Notes: generated from the sequence alone by a model not told the origin. A stretch of DNA of 64,000 nucleotides from Halocatena salina (GCF_023115355.1 NZ_CP096020.1:124001-188000), one strand, 5' to 3'; shown: positions 9,431 through 18,828, counted from the first letter of the stretch. Numbers and translations are program-made.

Positions 9431-10078
9431 ATGATCGAGAATATCCGATCCATCGCTCGGTCCTACTTTCAGCCCGAAATGAATCCTGCACACGATTGGT
9501 TTCACGTACAGCGGGTCGAAGCGAACGCTGACAGGCTCGTGGGCGACCATCCTCACGTGGATACAACGTGTATCCGGCTTTCGGTGTTGCTTCACGATAT
9601 CGGACGAGCGAAAGAGGATCGAGGCGATATCGAAGACCACGCTGAGTGGGGAGCAACCGAAAGCGCACGAATCCTCGATGAGCACGATGCCACTGAAGAA
9701 ACGATCGACGCCGTCAGCCACTGTATTCGCGCACACCGCTACTCCAACCACGTCACTCCCGAGACCACTGAGGCGAAGATCGTCAGCGATGCGGACAATC
9801 TCGACGCGCTTGGGGCGGTCGGGATCGCACGATGTTTCACCTACGGCGGCGAACGTGGCTTATCGATACACGACCCTGCCTTACCCCCCCAAGAGGATGG
9901 TTCCCCTGCTGGAACGACGCAGTTCAACCACCTTCACAAGAAGATCCTCGACCTTCCGAACCGAATGTACACCGACGCCGGAAGAGAACTCGCTAAAGCA
10001 CGAAGGGAGTTCGTAGAAGAGTTCACACAACGATTCGAAAAAGAGACGGCAGGACGGTACTGGACGGAATCTCATTAG
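9431..10078 (+). CDS. HD domain phosphohydrolase (YedJ-like)
   Basis: A 215-aa cytosolic metal-dependent phosphohydrolase. HD-superfamily signatures are 'HDWFHVQRV' (first His), 'LLHDIGRAK' (the HD doublet), 'HCIRAHRY' and 'IVSDADNLDALGAVGIARCF' (the terminal Asp). This matches the YedJ/YpgQ-type subgroup, thought to act on nucleotides. The ATG at 9431 (MIENIRSIARSYF) is preferred over a GTG at 9380, whose extra 17 residues are not conserved in style. The stretch between the divergent CNNM gene and this gene carries AT-rich promoter sequence. Confidence 0.85.
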   Translation: MIENIRSIARSYFQPEMNPAHDWFHVQRVEANADRLVGDHPHVDTTCIRLSVLLHDIGRAKEDRGDIEDHAEWGATESARILDEHDATEETIDAVSHCIRAHRYSNHVTPETTEAKIVSDADNLDALGAVGIARCFTYGGERGLSIHDPALPPQEDGSPAGTTQFNHLHKKILDLPNRMYTDAGRELAKARREFVEEFTQRFEKETAGRYWTESH

Positions 10079-10126
10079 ATCTGACGTCAAGTGGATCGAT
10101 GTATTCCCGACAGGCGGTCGTCTGCT

Positions 10127-12787
10127 CTATCCCTCCGATTCGTTTCCGTCGGTCTGGATCTTACCAACAATACCCTGTTTGACGCTATCGGGAAGCGTTC
10201 CGCTCGGCTGTATCGGATCGTTGAGCGATGTTTTCGCAGTTTGTAGCGTTCGTTTCTCAACAGCAAGTCGTTCGACCTGTTCGCGGGTGTAGGGATGGGG
10301 AATGTAGTCGAAGTTGACGTACTCCTCGAGTTGCTCGGTCAGCCGGGCGGGTTCGTCGCCCGAGATGCGGGTGGAAAGCACCTCGCCGAACGAGAGGTGT
10401 CCGGTGTTGCTCGGCACGAGAACGTGCTTCGAACTGTCGAGTCCTTCGCCCATCGCAATCGCCTGATTGTACGTGGCGCGATTGATCATGTCGATGGACG
10501 TCTGCGTGCTCCCTCCCAGCGACCGGAACGGAGATTGTCGCACGTCGAGTTGCCAGTCCGCAGGATCAGCGCTCCCGTAGCGCTCTTCAAGAGTGGTGCC
10601 AGCACGACGGAGTGCCTCCCTGACCGTGGCGCTCTGGCGACGCTTTCGCCCGGCTGTACTGAGATCACGCTCCTCGACGTCTTCGAACCAAGTGTGCGTG
10701 GTTCGGCCGGCAACCGCGTCGACCAGCACGATGTCCTGTTCGGCGTTGCCGTGGTCGGCGGCGTGGCGCGCTTGTGGCGGTTCGAAGGTGAGCGATGGTG
10801 TCTGCTCTCCAAGTTCGTCCGAGAAGACGAGTGATTGGAGTTCGCGCCGTGTTTCCTCCCAAATCGCCATGCCGCCCGAATCGTAGCGTGCGTTTTCGCC
10901 GTGCCATTTGTAGTTCGTCTGCTTCCAGGCCTCAAGCTCCGCTGCCATCGATTGCAGCCGGCGATCGTCGCTGTTCTGTCCGGCTTCGATGAGTGTTGGG
11001 ACGGTGTAGGACGCGGCGGCGTCGTGGATCGAAACGCTGTCGATGATCTCTTCGACGTCCTTGAGCGACAGCGGACCGTCCTTGAGCGCCTGCTGTGTGT
11101 ACTGGTCGAGCAGCTCGGCTCGGTGAATCGACCCCCAGTTGAGGGGTTTGTCACCGGCACGCCAGCCCGCACACGGACCATTGTTCCAGTTCACAACGTA
11201 CCCTTGCGAGGGGTTCGTGTAGTGCGTCCCGAGTCCAAGTCCAACCTGCATGCCGCGCCATTCGTGAGCTGCCCCGGGTGCAGGGAGGCGGTGGTCGAGG
11301 GATTCGTTGCGGTCGGGGACCTTCCCCGTGTGGATGAATGCGATGTCCTCCTCATCGACGTAGTGGAAGTTGAACGTGAACGGAAATTCGGAAAGCTGAT
11401 CTTTGAACTCTGCAAGGTCGTTTCGCTGGCCGAGGGTCGCCCACATGAACGCGCCTTCGAGTTCTTCATACCGAGTCGTGGTTCGTTGGCACCATGCGAT
11501 CCGCTCGTCGGGGTTCCATGCCACTACCGGCATTACCGCGCCGTCCTCTTCGATGCGGGCGACTTCCTGTTCGACGATGCGAACGTCAGGATCGCCGTTG
11601 ACGATGGATGCGGGGATCGACGCGCGGTGTTTGACCGTTTCCGTGGTCATCTCGTGCCACTCGTCATACCATTTGTATCGATGTTTGTCATCCGGATGGA
11701 GATCAACTGCGATGGTGTCTATCTGATCGTCACGGCCGCTCGTAACTGTCCACGCGAATTTGGGCGTGCGGCCGATAATCACACCGGGAGTTCCGACCAC
11801 GCCGACGCCCGTTACGTCAAAGCCTGCGCCGTGGAGTCCGACCTGATGGATGACGGGCGGCTTGAAATACCCCATCTGTGGGCCTCCGCCGAGCATCGGT
11901 TTACCTGTTTCAGTGTGCTCGCCGTCCACGATGAGGGCGTTGCTGCCGAACTTGAACCCCTCCATAACTCCTTTTGCGTCCCGACTGAGCCATTCATCGA
12001 GCGAGAACTCTTCTTCGATCCCCCATGGTTGTGCGCCGAGCGCAGCATCCACGTATCGGAGCTGCTCGTCGGGAACGTCGTCGTAGGGAAGCGCGTCCTC
12101 ACCGCCGTCAACGGTGAGATCCTCTTCGGGGATGGAGGTGTAGTGATCGTCGCGGATACGCAGCCAGTTGAGGTCACCGAACGCTTCGTAAGCCTCGCGG
12201 TCGTCCTCGAACGATCGCTTGAGGCGGGCAAGTGTCCGTGCATTGTCGAGTTCCATCCCCCCACCGACGCCGAATCGTCCGATCATGTAGCTGAGCACGG
12301 CGATGGAATCTTCGGGTTTCCACGGCTCAGGAGCGTGTGTCAGAGCAGTAAACTCGCCAGGGAGTTGGGCCGTCGCGCCCATCTCGACCATTTTGCGGTT
12401 GACGCCGTCGGCGAACGCTTCGAGGAGCCGTTGGGTCTGCTCGGAGGCGTTCTCATACTGGCGCGTGATTTCTTCTTTGTCGTAGAGGTCGCGCCGGACT
12501 TCGATATCTGATTGGAGCTGTGCTTCGCCGATCACCTCCGCGCTGTTACCATACCCGACGTGGCGGAGTACGTCCATCTCGAACAGCCGATCGCGCGCCT
12601 GCACGTAACCATTAGCGAAGACGAGGTCGTACAAATCGTCGCTATAGAGGTGGCTCACGTTGTGTTCGTCCGTCCGAACTTCGACACTGGTGAGTGGATC
12701 ATCCCCTGTAGCGCTTGCTATCCCCGTCGAAAGGAGACCGGCACCCACAAACGATCCAGTCGAACTCAAAAACGTTCGGCGCTTCAT
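10127..12787 (-). CDS. Tat-exported penicillin acylase family amidase
   Basis: An 886-aa Ntn-hydrolase precursor. The N-terminus MKRRTFLSSTGSFVGAGLLS is a twin-arginine signal with an 'ASA' cleavage region near residues 24-26. The alpha region includes 'FANGYVQARDRLFEMDVLRH'. The autoproteolytic nucleophile is Ser282 in 'FKFGSNALIVDG', giving a beta chain that starts with Ser. Further family marks are 'GTPGVIIGRTPKFAWTVTSG' and 'GYVVNWNNGPC' with the conserved Asn. These enzymes cleave amide bonds of acylated substrates (beta-lactams, N-acyl-homoserine lactones, N-acyl amino acids). It should act outside the membrane. It stands alone, so the native substrate is unknown. Confidence 0.9.
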   Translation of the reverse strand: MKRRTFLSSTGSFVGAGLLSTGIASATGDDPLTSVEVRTDEHNVSHLYSDDLYDLVFANGYVQARDRLFEMDVLRHVGYGNSAEVIGEAQLQSDIEVRRDLYDKEEITRQYENASEQTQRLLEAFADGVNRKMVEMGATAQLPGEFTALTHAPEPWKPEDSIAVLSYMIGRFGVGGGMELDNARTLARLKRSFEDDREAYEAFGDLNWLRIRDDHYTSIPEEDLTVDGGEDALPYDDVPDEQLRYVDAALGAQPWGIEEEFSLDEWLSRDAKGVMEGFKFGSNALIVDGEHTETGKPMLGGGPQMGYFKPPVIHQVGLHGAGFDVTGVGVVGTPGVIIGRTPKFAWTVTSGRDDQIDTIAVDLHPDDKHRYKWYDEWHEMTTETVKHRASIPASIVNGDPDVRIVEQEVARIEEDGAVMPVVAWNPDERIAWCQRTTTRYEELEGAFMWATLGQRNDLAEFKDQLSEFPFTFNFHYVDEEDIAFIHTGKVPDRNESLDHRLPAPGAAHEWRGMQVGLGLGTHYTNPSQGYVVNWNNGPCAGWRAGDKPLNWGSIHRAELLDQYTQQALKDGPLSLKDVEEIIDSVSIHDAAASYTVPTLIEAGQNSDDRRLQSMAAELEAWKQTNYKWHGENARYDSGGMAIWEETRRELQSLVFSDELGEQTPSLTFEPPQARHAADHGNAEQDIVLVDAVAGRTTHTWFEDVEERDLSTAGRKRRQSATVREALRRAGTTLEERYGSADPADWQLDVRQSPFRSLGGSTQTSIDMINRATYNQAIAMGEGLDSSKHVLVPSNTGHLSFGEVLSTRISGDEPARLTEQLEEYVNFDYIPHPYTREQVERLAVEKRTLQTAKTSLNDPIQPSGTLPDSVKQGIVGKIQTDGNESEG

Positions 12788-13316
12788 GACTGAGAGTGTT
12801 TATCAAACGTATCAGGGAAATAACTATCTCCGCGTACTGACGGTGCTTTTTATTCTCCCTGATTACGAGATGTCCTCCACTGCTGCGGTTCAAAACTTCG
12901 TATAGCGTTATTCGATTCATTCGTACGTGATGTCTCTGTGTTTGGTGCGTGGAATAATTACGAGCGTCTCGAAACAGGGAAAATTAGGTGTTCGATTACA
13001 TAAGTACTGCTGTAACGGTACGAGCGTCCAGCACTCTTGGACTGCGGATCCCTCGAATCAGGACTGTGACTCGAAAGGCGCTTGCCGACGCGCGTTCGTA
13101 GCGCTTGATGATCGACTTCTTTGAAGACGATCACGGGCACACCCTGTTTTCAACCATATACCGGGCGACTCCTCTATCTGTTCTCGGCGCGTCGTGTTTG
13201 CCGACGTTGGCTTTGGAGTAACCATCTTCTTTCGTTTCATCATATTGACCTCCGGGATCGACGTCGTTGACAGAGGAGTAGTGCCGCTCTGATCGCTGGT
13301 TGGCTCCCGTATTATA
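12788..13316. other. Intergenic, nothing recognised
   Basis: Bases 13060-13316 are somewhat GC-richer and translate to low-complexity Arg/Ser/Thr peptides on the minus strand. These have no recognisable domain and look like out-of-frame sequence. Confidence 0.4.
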
Positions 13317-14600
13317 TCAAACGAAACGCACATTGCCGTTATCGAAGCGGAGCGTTGCGGTCCCCCCCGTCTGCACATCGGCTGGTGACTCGTCTGCGAG
13401 TACCGGCGAGACGTGAAACGATGAGAGCTGATCGGTCGATCGTATCCACGCGATGCGGATCGTCTCCGGATCGTACGGGCCGACGGTGGAGAGTGCGGCT
13501 CGCACTGCGTGCTCCTCGTCGGGAAGAACGACCGGAAGACGAGCCTTCGAGAGGGAGCTACTCGTGAGCGCGTTCGTGTACATCTGGTCGAAATCGAGTT
13601 GTTCCACCACGCTCCGAGTCGTAATGTCTGCGAGTCCGATCCCCTGTCCGTTACCATGCGTCGATTCGGTTAGTCCGAGCACGACGATACGATCGATATC
13701 CGGTGTCTCCGGATCCTCCGCGTTGAGAACCTGATAGCGACCGATAACGTTCGTATCCATCCCGGCACCGCTGATGTCCTTTCCGATCTTCTCGACGACG
13801 AGTACGTCGAGATCGTCGTAGGGTAACGTCGGCATCTGTTCGGCGGCATGCTCTAACAGGGATGTCTCCCCGTCGGGAAGCGCCGTCGCTCGCAGTGATT
13901 CAACCGCTGCGGTTCGGTCCTCAAAGTTCTCGACAACGGCGACGCCCCCGAGCAACGGGGTCTGTTCTCGAACGACCGAAAACGCCCGTTCGAGCGTCTC
14001 GACGTACCCCGTGACCAACGCACGGTTATGGATCGTTTGTGCCCCCGCCTGTTTCCCCAATCCGACAGTCGACATTTTGACGAGACCACTTTCGAACCGA
14101 CCTGTGAAGTTCGTGTGGGGTTTTACCCTGTTAACGACGACGATCCCGTCGGCAGACAGGGCTGCTGTTGCGAAATGGACTGGCTCCCCGTTGGGTGTCT
14201 CGCCGATCACCGTGGTCTCCATACTGGCATCGATCCGACAGCCCAGTCGGTCGGCCGACAGACCGAGTTCGGCGAGCGTTCGGCGCTGCCCCTCGGCCGT
14301 GGCACCGCCGTGGCTACCCATTGCTGGAACGACGATCGGTGTGTAACCGGCTTCGTGTAGCGTCTCGATGATTCTCGACGCGATCGGCACGATGTCGTGG
14401 ATACCACGACTCCCGAGTCCGATGGCGATCGTTCCGCCCTGTGGAACGCGATTCAACGGGAGATCGTGGATCGCGTTTTCGGCTACGGTCGCAGGGTCTT
14501 CGAGTATGGGTGTCTGTGGTGTGTAGTGTGCATCCACGAACGTCGGAAGCTCGAAATCGGGAAGCACGCCGGTGAACGTTTCGGCTGACGGGAATTCCAT
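13317..14600 (-). CDS. LarA-like DUF2088 protein
   Basis: A 427-aa protein with the lactate-racemase N-terminal domain (DUF2088). Visible marks are 'GLGSRGIHDIVPIASRII', the 'VPAMGSHGGATAEGQR' loop and 'VVVNRVKPHTNFTGRFESG', followed by 'KMSTVGLGKQAGAQTIH'. LarA uses a nickel-pincer cofactor built by LarB, LarC and LarE. None of these is adjacent, and many DUF2088 proteins act on substrates other than lactate. It is probably cytoplasmic. The gene is divergent from the SDR gene at 14777, with a 176-base shared upstream region; whether they act together is inference. Confidence 0.85.
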   Translation of the reverse strand: MEFPSAETFTGVLPDFELPTFVDAHYTPQTPILEDPATVAENAIHDLPLNRVPQGGTIAIGLGSRGIHDIVPIASRIIETLHEAGYTPIVVPAMGSHGGATAEGQRRTLAELGLSADRLGCRIDASMETTVIGETPNGEPVHFATAALSADGIVVVNRVKPHTNFTGRFESGLVKMSTVGLGKQAGAQTIHNRALVTGYVETLERAFSVVREQTPLLGGVAVVENFEDRTAAVESLRATALPDGETSLLEHAAEQMPTLPYDDLDVLVVEKIGKDISGAGMDTNVIGRYQVLNAEDPETPDIDRIVVLGLTESTHGNGQGIGLADITTRSVVEQLDFDQMYTNALTSSSLSKARLPVVLPDEEHAVRAALSTVGPYDPETIRIAWIRSTDQLSSFHVSPVLADESPADVQTGGTATLRFDNGNVRFV

Positions 14601-14776
14601 GTTGTGAGCGTATCACGGGTATACGTTTGGATTTCTTATAAACTGTGGTAGTCGTCCCGGAACGGTGTCGAACGCTCCTTTGTCTGGCGATCCGTCCGTA
14701 TTTCGACTCCGGATAAACGCGTTTCATAGGTTGCCTATTGAGAAACTCTTTCAACAACCACACGACATGATGTGGT

Positions 14777-15565
14777 ATGGACCTACAGATCGACGGCAAC
14801 GTTGCGTTGGTGACGGCGTCTTCGAGCGGACTCGGAAAGGCATCAGCGACGGCACTCGCACGCGAAGGGGCACACGTCGTTATCAACGGTCGGGATGAGG
14901 ACCGATTACAGCAGGCAAAAACGGAGATCGAAGCGGTGGCGACCGGTGACGTTCGTTCGATTGCGGGTGATATCACCGACAGCGACGACGTTACTGCACT
15001 CGTCGAGAGAACAGTCGAGGAGTTCGGGCGACTCGATCATCTCGTAACGAGTGCTGGCGGACCCCCGTCGGGAGCGTTCCTCGAAACGGATGACGAGGAT
15101 TGGCAGGATGCCTACGAACTTCTCGTAATGAGCGTCGTGCGACTCGCAAGAGAGGCCCATCCCCACCTCCGTGACGACGGTGGGGGAACCATTGTGACCA
15201 TTACCTCCCGAAGCGTCAAGGAAGCTCTCGACAGTCTCGTGTTATCGAATTCGGTTCGTATGGGCGTTGTTGGTCTGGAGAAAACACTCGCTACGGAGTT
15301 CGCGCCCGAAATCCGCGCAAACGCCGTGTTGCCCGGCTCCCACGAAACGGCTCGCATCCGGGAACTCGTCGATCAAGCGGTCGAGCGCGGTGAGTACGAT
15401 TCCTACGAGGCTGGAATGGACGATTGGGCTGACAACCCACTGGATCGGATCGGGGATCCGATGGAACTCGGAAACACGGTCGCGTTCCTCTCTTCACCAG
15501 TGTCGGGCTATATCAACGGGACAGCGATCCCGATCGACGGCGGCTCCACCGGGGCGAACCTCTGA
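14777..15565 (+). CDS. Atypical short-chain dehydrogenase/reductase
   Basis: A 262-aa Rossmann-fold protein. The cofactor motif is 'TASSSGLG' (T-x3-G-x-G) with 'INGRDEDRL' after beta-2 (Arg favours NADP). 'VTSAGGPP' replaces NNAG. The catalytic segment reads 'TITSRSVKEALDSLVLSNSVRMG', so the usual Tyr-x3-Lys is Asn-x3-Arg. This fits the 3-oxoacyl-ACP-reductase-like SDR subgroup that lacks a full catalytic tetrad. The C-terminus 'GYINGTAIPIDGGSTGANL' is standard. Its substrate, and whether it reduces anything, are open. ATG 14777 is the clear start. Confidence 0.85.
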   Translation: MDLQIDGNVALVTASSSGLGKASATALAREGAHVVINGRDEDRLQQAKTEIEAVATGDVRSIAGDITDSDDVTALVERTVEEFGRLDHLVTSAGGPPSGAFLETDDEDWQDAYELLVMSVVRLAREAHPHLRDDGGGTIVTITSRSVKEALDSLVLSNSVRMGVVGLEKTLATEFAPEIRANAVLPGSHETARIRELVDQAVERGEYDSYEAGMDDWADNPLDRIGDPMELGNTVAFLSSPVSGYINGTAIPIDGGSTGANL

Positions 15566-15745
15566 CCGGAGCTGACGGCGTGGTCTGTTATGAGTCTCCT
15601 ACCCGTCAGTACCACAACATATTATTAGCCTGCCTGTGGGACTGGAATGATAACATGTCGCATTATTTAGTATAATTACACTAATTCATAAACTCATTGG
15701 TGTATGCTGATACTCCCTCTCACGTGTGAGCATCTATCACTGGGA

Positions 15746-16066
15746 TCAGTGGCTGCCGGTGAACTTCAGTCCGATGACGCCCGTGATGATGAGACCGATG
15801 AAGAGAAACCGTGCTATGTTCCGTGGCTCGCCAAAAAGAATAATACCGGCGATAGCGGTCCCGACTGCACCGATCCCCGTCCAGACAGCGTATGCCGTTC
15901 CGATAGGAAGTGTTTTGACCGCCTGTGCGAGTAGCCCCATGCTCAAAACCATTGCGCTGCCGGTCAGCACGCTGGGGAGGGGTCGAGTGAACCCCTCCGT
16001 GTATTCGAGACCGATGGCCCATCCGATTTCGAAGAGAGCGGCACTGAAAAGATATATCCACGACAT
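15746..16066 (-). CDS. sugE: Gdx/SugE-type SMR exporter (guanidinium)
   Basis: A 106-aa four-helix small multidrug resistance protein of the guanidinium-exporter (Gdx) branch. From ATG 16066 ([20 protein letters not shown]) it carries Glu13, Trp16, Ser42, Tyr59 and Trp62, the substrate- and proton-binding residues described for Gdx, and the branch signature '[15 protein letters not shown]' plus '[14 protein letters not shown]'. It works as an antiparallel dimer in the membrane, exchanging guanidinium for protons. In-frame codons upstream to 16144 are basic and not membrane-like, so they are excluded. No guanidine riboswitch was recognised upstream. Confidence 0.92.
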   Translation of the reverse strand: MSWIYLFSAALFEIGWAIGLEYTEGFTRPLPSVLTGSAMVLSMGLLAQAVKTLPIGTAYAVWTGIGAVGTAIAGIILFGEPRNIARFLFIGLIITGVIGLKFTGSH

Positions 16067-16609
16067 CAAAGAGGGTTCCACCGGAACAGGGATATAGGTT
16101 GTTGTCCGTTCTCGTCGTCGATCAGTCGCCTTGTGATCGATCATGGTGTCCTCTCGATCGCGTTCCTGATCGATTTAGTCGAATTATCTTCTGTTAATAT
16201 CTCTATCTCACGAACCTTCTGCCGACAATGGAAAATGGAAATTATTCCGCTTTTGCAGCATGAAACTGGTCTCAGTCGCGTCGATGGTGATCTACCCATA
16301 TCTTATCGTACAGCATCCTAGATTTTTTGTTATCTTATTAGTTACTGGTCGTTTTTGGATAGCTATCTTTATGGATCGTATCAAAAACACTGTTTCTAAG
16401 ACGAATATAGGGGTATTGCTGATGAAACGAAAATAGTAATTCTACTATCTATGTATGAATTTATATATTTCGTGGGTACGGGGTACGACGTGGTCGCCAG
16501 CCAGCACAGGAAAGAAGAATACAACTGGGCTCGGTAAGCGCATGCCATATGGGCGATCAAGAGATATCGAACGTACTGTTGCTACTGGGTCCCATGGAGA
16601 GGTAACGTT
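16067..16609. other. Intergenic with possible short DUF7504-like start
   Basis: AT-rich from 16150 to 16460. At 16550-16610 a short frame reads MGDQEISNVLLLLGPMER and then stops. This resembles the opening of DUF7504 proteins such as the gene at 17008, but is too short to call a gene. Confidence 0.3.
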
Positions 16610-16970
16610 GCCTAACTACGCACGCTTAAGACGATCGACGAATTCATCACCTTCTATCACGAAGAGACCATACCGGATTGGCGTCGGATTCTTCCGGAGA
16701 GATCGATTCTCTTCGTGAGACACCAACTATCGCTGGTTGAAGGGAAACTACTCGGGGTTCGTCGAACGGTTCCGTCGGACGGACGATCCCTCGCCGGAGC
16801 AGTACACCGTGGGACTTCCGTCGGACCGGGACAGAACACCTACATTGGTGCGTATCGCAGTGTCAATCGAGACGAACCACGAACGTCCGTCTATCGCGTC
16901 GGTGAGCTGGTCGTCGCTTCGATTGGCAATCTGTTACTATGGATTTAGTGGAAAACAACTCACGTTCCGG
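16610..16970 (+). pseudogene. Probable frameshifted gene remnant
   Basis: Coding-like sequence without a valid start. One frame reads 'TIDEFITFYHEETIPDWRRI' up to about 16715. The best continuation then switches to another frame ('DTNYRWLKGNYSGFVERF', with GC-rich third positions), suggesting a frameshift near 16715. No domain was identified. Its position right before the DUF7504 gene may mean it was once part of a related two-gene unit. Confidence 0.3.
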
Positions 16971-16982
16971 TAGTTTAATATT

Positions 16983-16990
16983 TCTATATG
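16983..16990 (+). promoter_or_regulatory. Possible TATA box for DUF7504 gene
   Basis: TTCTATAT lies about 20-25 bases before the ATG at 17008, as expected for a leaderless haloarchaeal transcript. No Shine-Dalgarno motif is seen. Confidence 0.35.
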
Positions 16991-17007
16991 GACATGTTAT
17001 AAATACC

Positions 17008-17727
17008 ATGGGAGATGTGCCCCGCGATCCGGATTCTTCGAGTCGTGAGACGGCTCAGAATCCGGACTCATTCGCTGTCGAACTCATGGGCCTCAAACGC
17101 CGTGGCTGTTGCGTCCTCGTGACCGGACCCGTAGACGAACGGGTGCGTGCCGCCCAATCTCGTCGGCTCTTCGGCGAGAGCGAGACAGACCGACAGCGGG
17201 TACTGATACTTACAGAGCGAGCCTCCGATTTCACAGCCCAGTATCTGCCGGATGGGATCCCATCAGCGCACCCCTCCGTGAACATCCTCGATTACACGGA
17301 CCTCATTGACGATATGGCAGGGACCACCAGTCCTTCACCACCGTTCTCACCGACGGATGCCAGTCCGGACACATCGGGATCGATGAACGGGCTCTGTGCA
17401 CACCTGTGTGATCCGATCTGTGACGCCATTCCGACCGATTCCTGCTGCCCGGGTGAACTCCGTCTTGGAATCACTACCTTGGACGTGCTCATCGATACTG
17501 ACGGTCTCTCGGCAACTCGGGCGTTCGTCCGCTCGATCCGATCCGATATATTGGCCGTTCACGGGATGGGCCATTTCCATTTTCCAGGTGAACCGGATCC
17601 GGAACTGCTCACCGCGTTGAGTCCCTTGATCGACATCCATATCGAGCTTCGAAAAACGGACGATGTTCCGGAACATCGCTGGCATCTACTCCGAACTGAC
17701 CACTCGACCGGTTGGCTTCGACTGTAA
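17008..17727 (+). CDS. DUF7504 family protein
   Basis: A 239-aa haloarchaeal protein resembling the DUF7504 ('HTR-like') family. Marks are 'LMGLKRRGCCVLVTGPVDERVRAAQSRRLFG', then 'RQRVLILTERASDFTAQYLP', and the ending 'IDIHIELRKTDDVPEHRWHL' with 'DHSTGWLRL'. The fold is RecA/KaiC-like by reputation, but no Walker motif is visible. Family members often sit near light or gas-vesicle-type signalling genes; here there is no such neighbour. The start ATG 17008 (MGDVPRDPD) is chosen over an upstream in-frame ATG at 16939 because of the TATA-like box between them. 'CCPGELRLGITTLDVLID' is an odd Cys-containing stretch. Confidence 0.65.
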   Translation: MGDVPRDPDSSSRETAQNPDSFAVELMGLKRRGCCVLVTGPVDERVRAAQSRRLFGESETDRQRVLILTERASDFTAQYLPDGIPSAHPSVNILDYTDLIDDMAGTTSPSPPFSPTDASPDTSGSMNGLCAHLCDPICDAIPTDSCCPGELRLGITTLDVLIDTDGLSATRAFVRSIRSDILAVHGMGHFHFPGEPDPELLTALSPLIDIHIELRKTDDVPEHRWHLLRTDHSTGWLRL

Positions 17728-17790
17728 CACTGTGTTCCGACCTCTCGGATGCAACGGGAACGTAATCACGACTGATTCGAACGGTTTCGA

Positions 17791-18828
17791 TCAGTCTCCC
17801 CCAGAGATAGTGGCATCTTCGTCGTGACGATCGGCGACGGTGCCGCTGTCAGCGGCCGGATATTCGGGACCGCCGTGTGAATCGCCCTGTCGGCAAACGT
17901 GATGTGGCTCCGTGTCAACTGTCGATCGAACGAGTCCCGGATAGTCCAGCGTTTCACTCCCGATGACGGCGAATCCACCGAAGATGACGAGAAAACCGGC
18001 GATGGCGGATCCCGAGATCGATTCGCCAAGCAGCGTCCAGCCGCCGATCGACGCGACGACGGGAACGACGTAGAAAACCAGATTCGCGTGGATCACGCCA
18101 GTCGTATCGATGAGGTCGAAGTACGTGACGTACGCGACACCACCGGCGACGACGCCGAGGTAGGTGACTGCGGCGACGGCTGTCGGCGTCCACGTGACGT
18201 TTGCCACCGACTCGCCAGTGCCGGCGCTCAACAGGTGGGCGAACACGGCCGCGAGCGGGAGTCCCCACGCCGTGCGAACCGTGGAAGAGAGATCGCCGTC
18301 TGTCCATCGGACGAGAACGCTTCCGAGCGCGCCAGTCGTTGCGGCGGCGAGCAACACTGCTTTGCCGAGGACACTTCCGCCTAGCAGGTTCGCTGGGTCG
18401 GGGCTGACAACGAGCGCGACGCCTCCCAGACCGAGCCCCATTCCGACGGCACCACGGCGTGTGAGGCGTTCGTCCGAAACCAACGCTGCCGCGAAGACGG
18501 GCGTCAAGATCGGATTCAAACTAGCGATGATCGAAGCAACGCCGCTGGTGACGTACTGCTGCCCGACGAAGATCAGGGCGTTCGTCGCTCCGATCGTGAC
18601 CAAACCGGTCGCGAGGATACCAATGACATCATCCCGAGTCTGCGGTCGCAACGCTGTAGATGAGAACCGCCAAACGGTGTATCCACCGAGCACGAACGCC
18701 GCGACGTCAAACCGAAACGCCAGCAGCGCCAGCGGTGGAACGTGGGCGAGACCGGCTTTAGCACCCACGAACGTGCCACCGAAGGCAACGCTCGTGACCA
18801 CGAAAAAGACGACTGTTCGCCGATCCAT
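17791..18828 (-). CDS. EamA/DMT family transporter
   Basis: A 345-aa drug/metabolite transporter with ten predicted helices in two EamA repeats (about 1-140 and 150-285). Features are 'VTSVAFGGTFVGAKAGLAHVPP' in helix 1, 'SIIASLNPILTPVFAAALVSDE' at the end of repeat 1 and 'VVPVVASIGGWTLLGESISG' in repeat 2. The last 50 residues are a polar His/Asp-rich cytoplasmic tail. It exports or imports a small metabolite that cannot be deduced. It is divergent from the regulator at 19066, which may control it. Confidence 0.88.
   Translation of the reverse strand: MDRRTVVFFVVTSVAFGGTFVGAKAGLAHVPPLALLAFRFDVAAFVLGGYTVWRFSSTALRPQTRDDVIGILATGLVTIGATNALIFVGQQYVTSGVASIIASLNPILTPVFAAALVSDERLTRRGAVGMGLGLGGVALVVSPDPANLLGGSVLGKAVLLAAATTGALGSVLVRWTDGDLSSTVRTAWGLPLAAVFAHLLSAGTGESVANVTWTPTAVAAVTYLGVVAGGVAYVTYFDLIDTTGVIHANLVFYVVPVVASIGGWTLLGESISGSAIAGFLVIFGGFAVIGSETLDYPGLVRSTVDTEPHHVCRQGDSHGGPEYPAADSGTVADRHDEDATISGGD

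Noticed and set aside
10835-12511. A 558-codon plus-strand frame opposite the penicillin acylase gene
   Set aside because: It is a codon-bias shadow of the acylase on the other strand; its translation has no domain and is Val/Arg/Phe-rich in a way typical of antisense frames.
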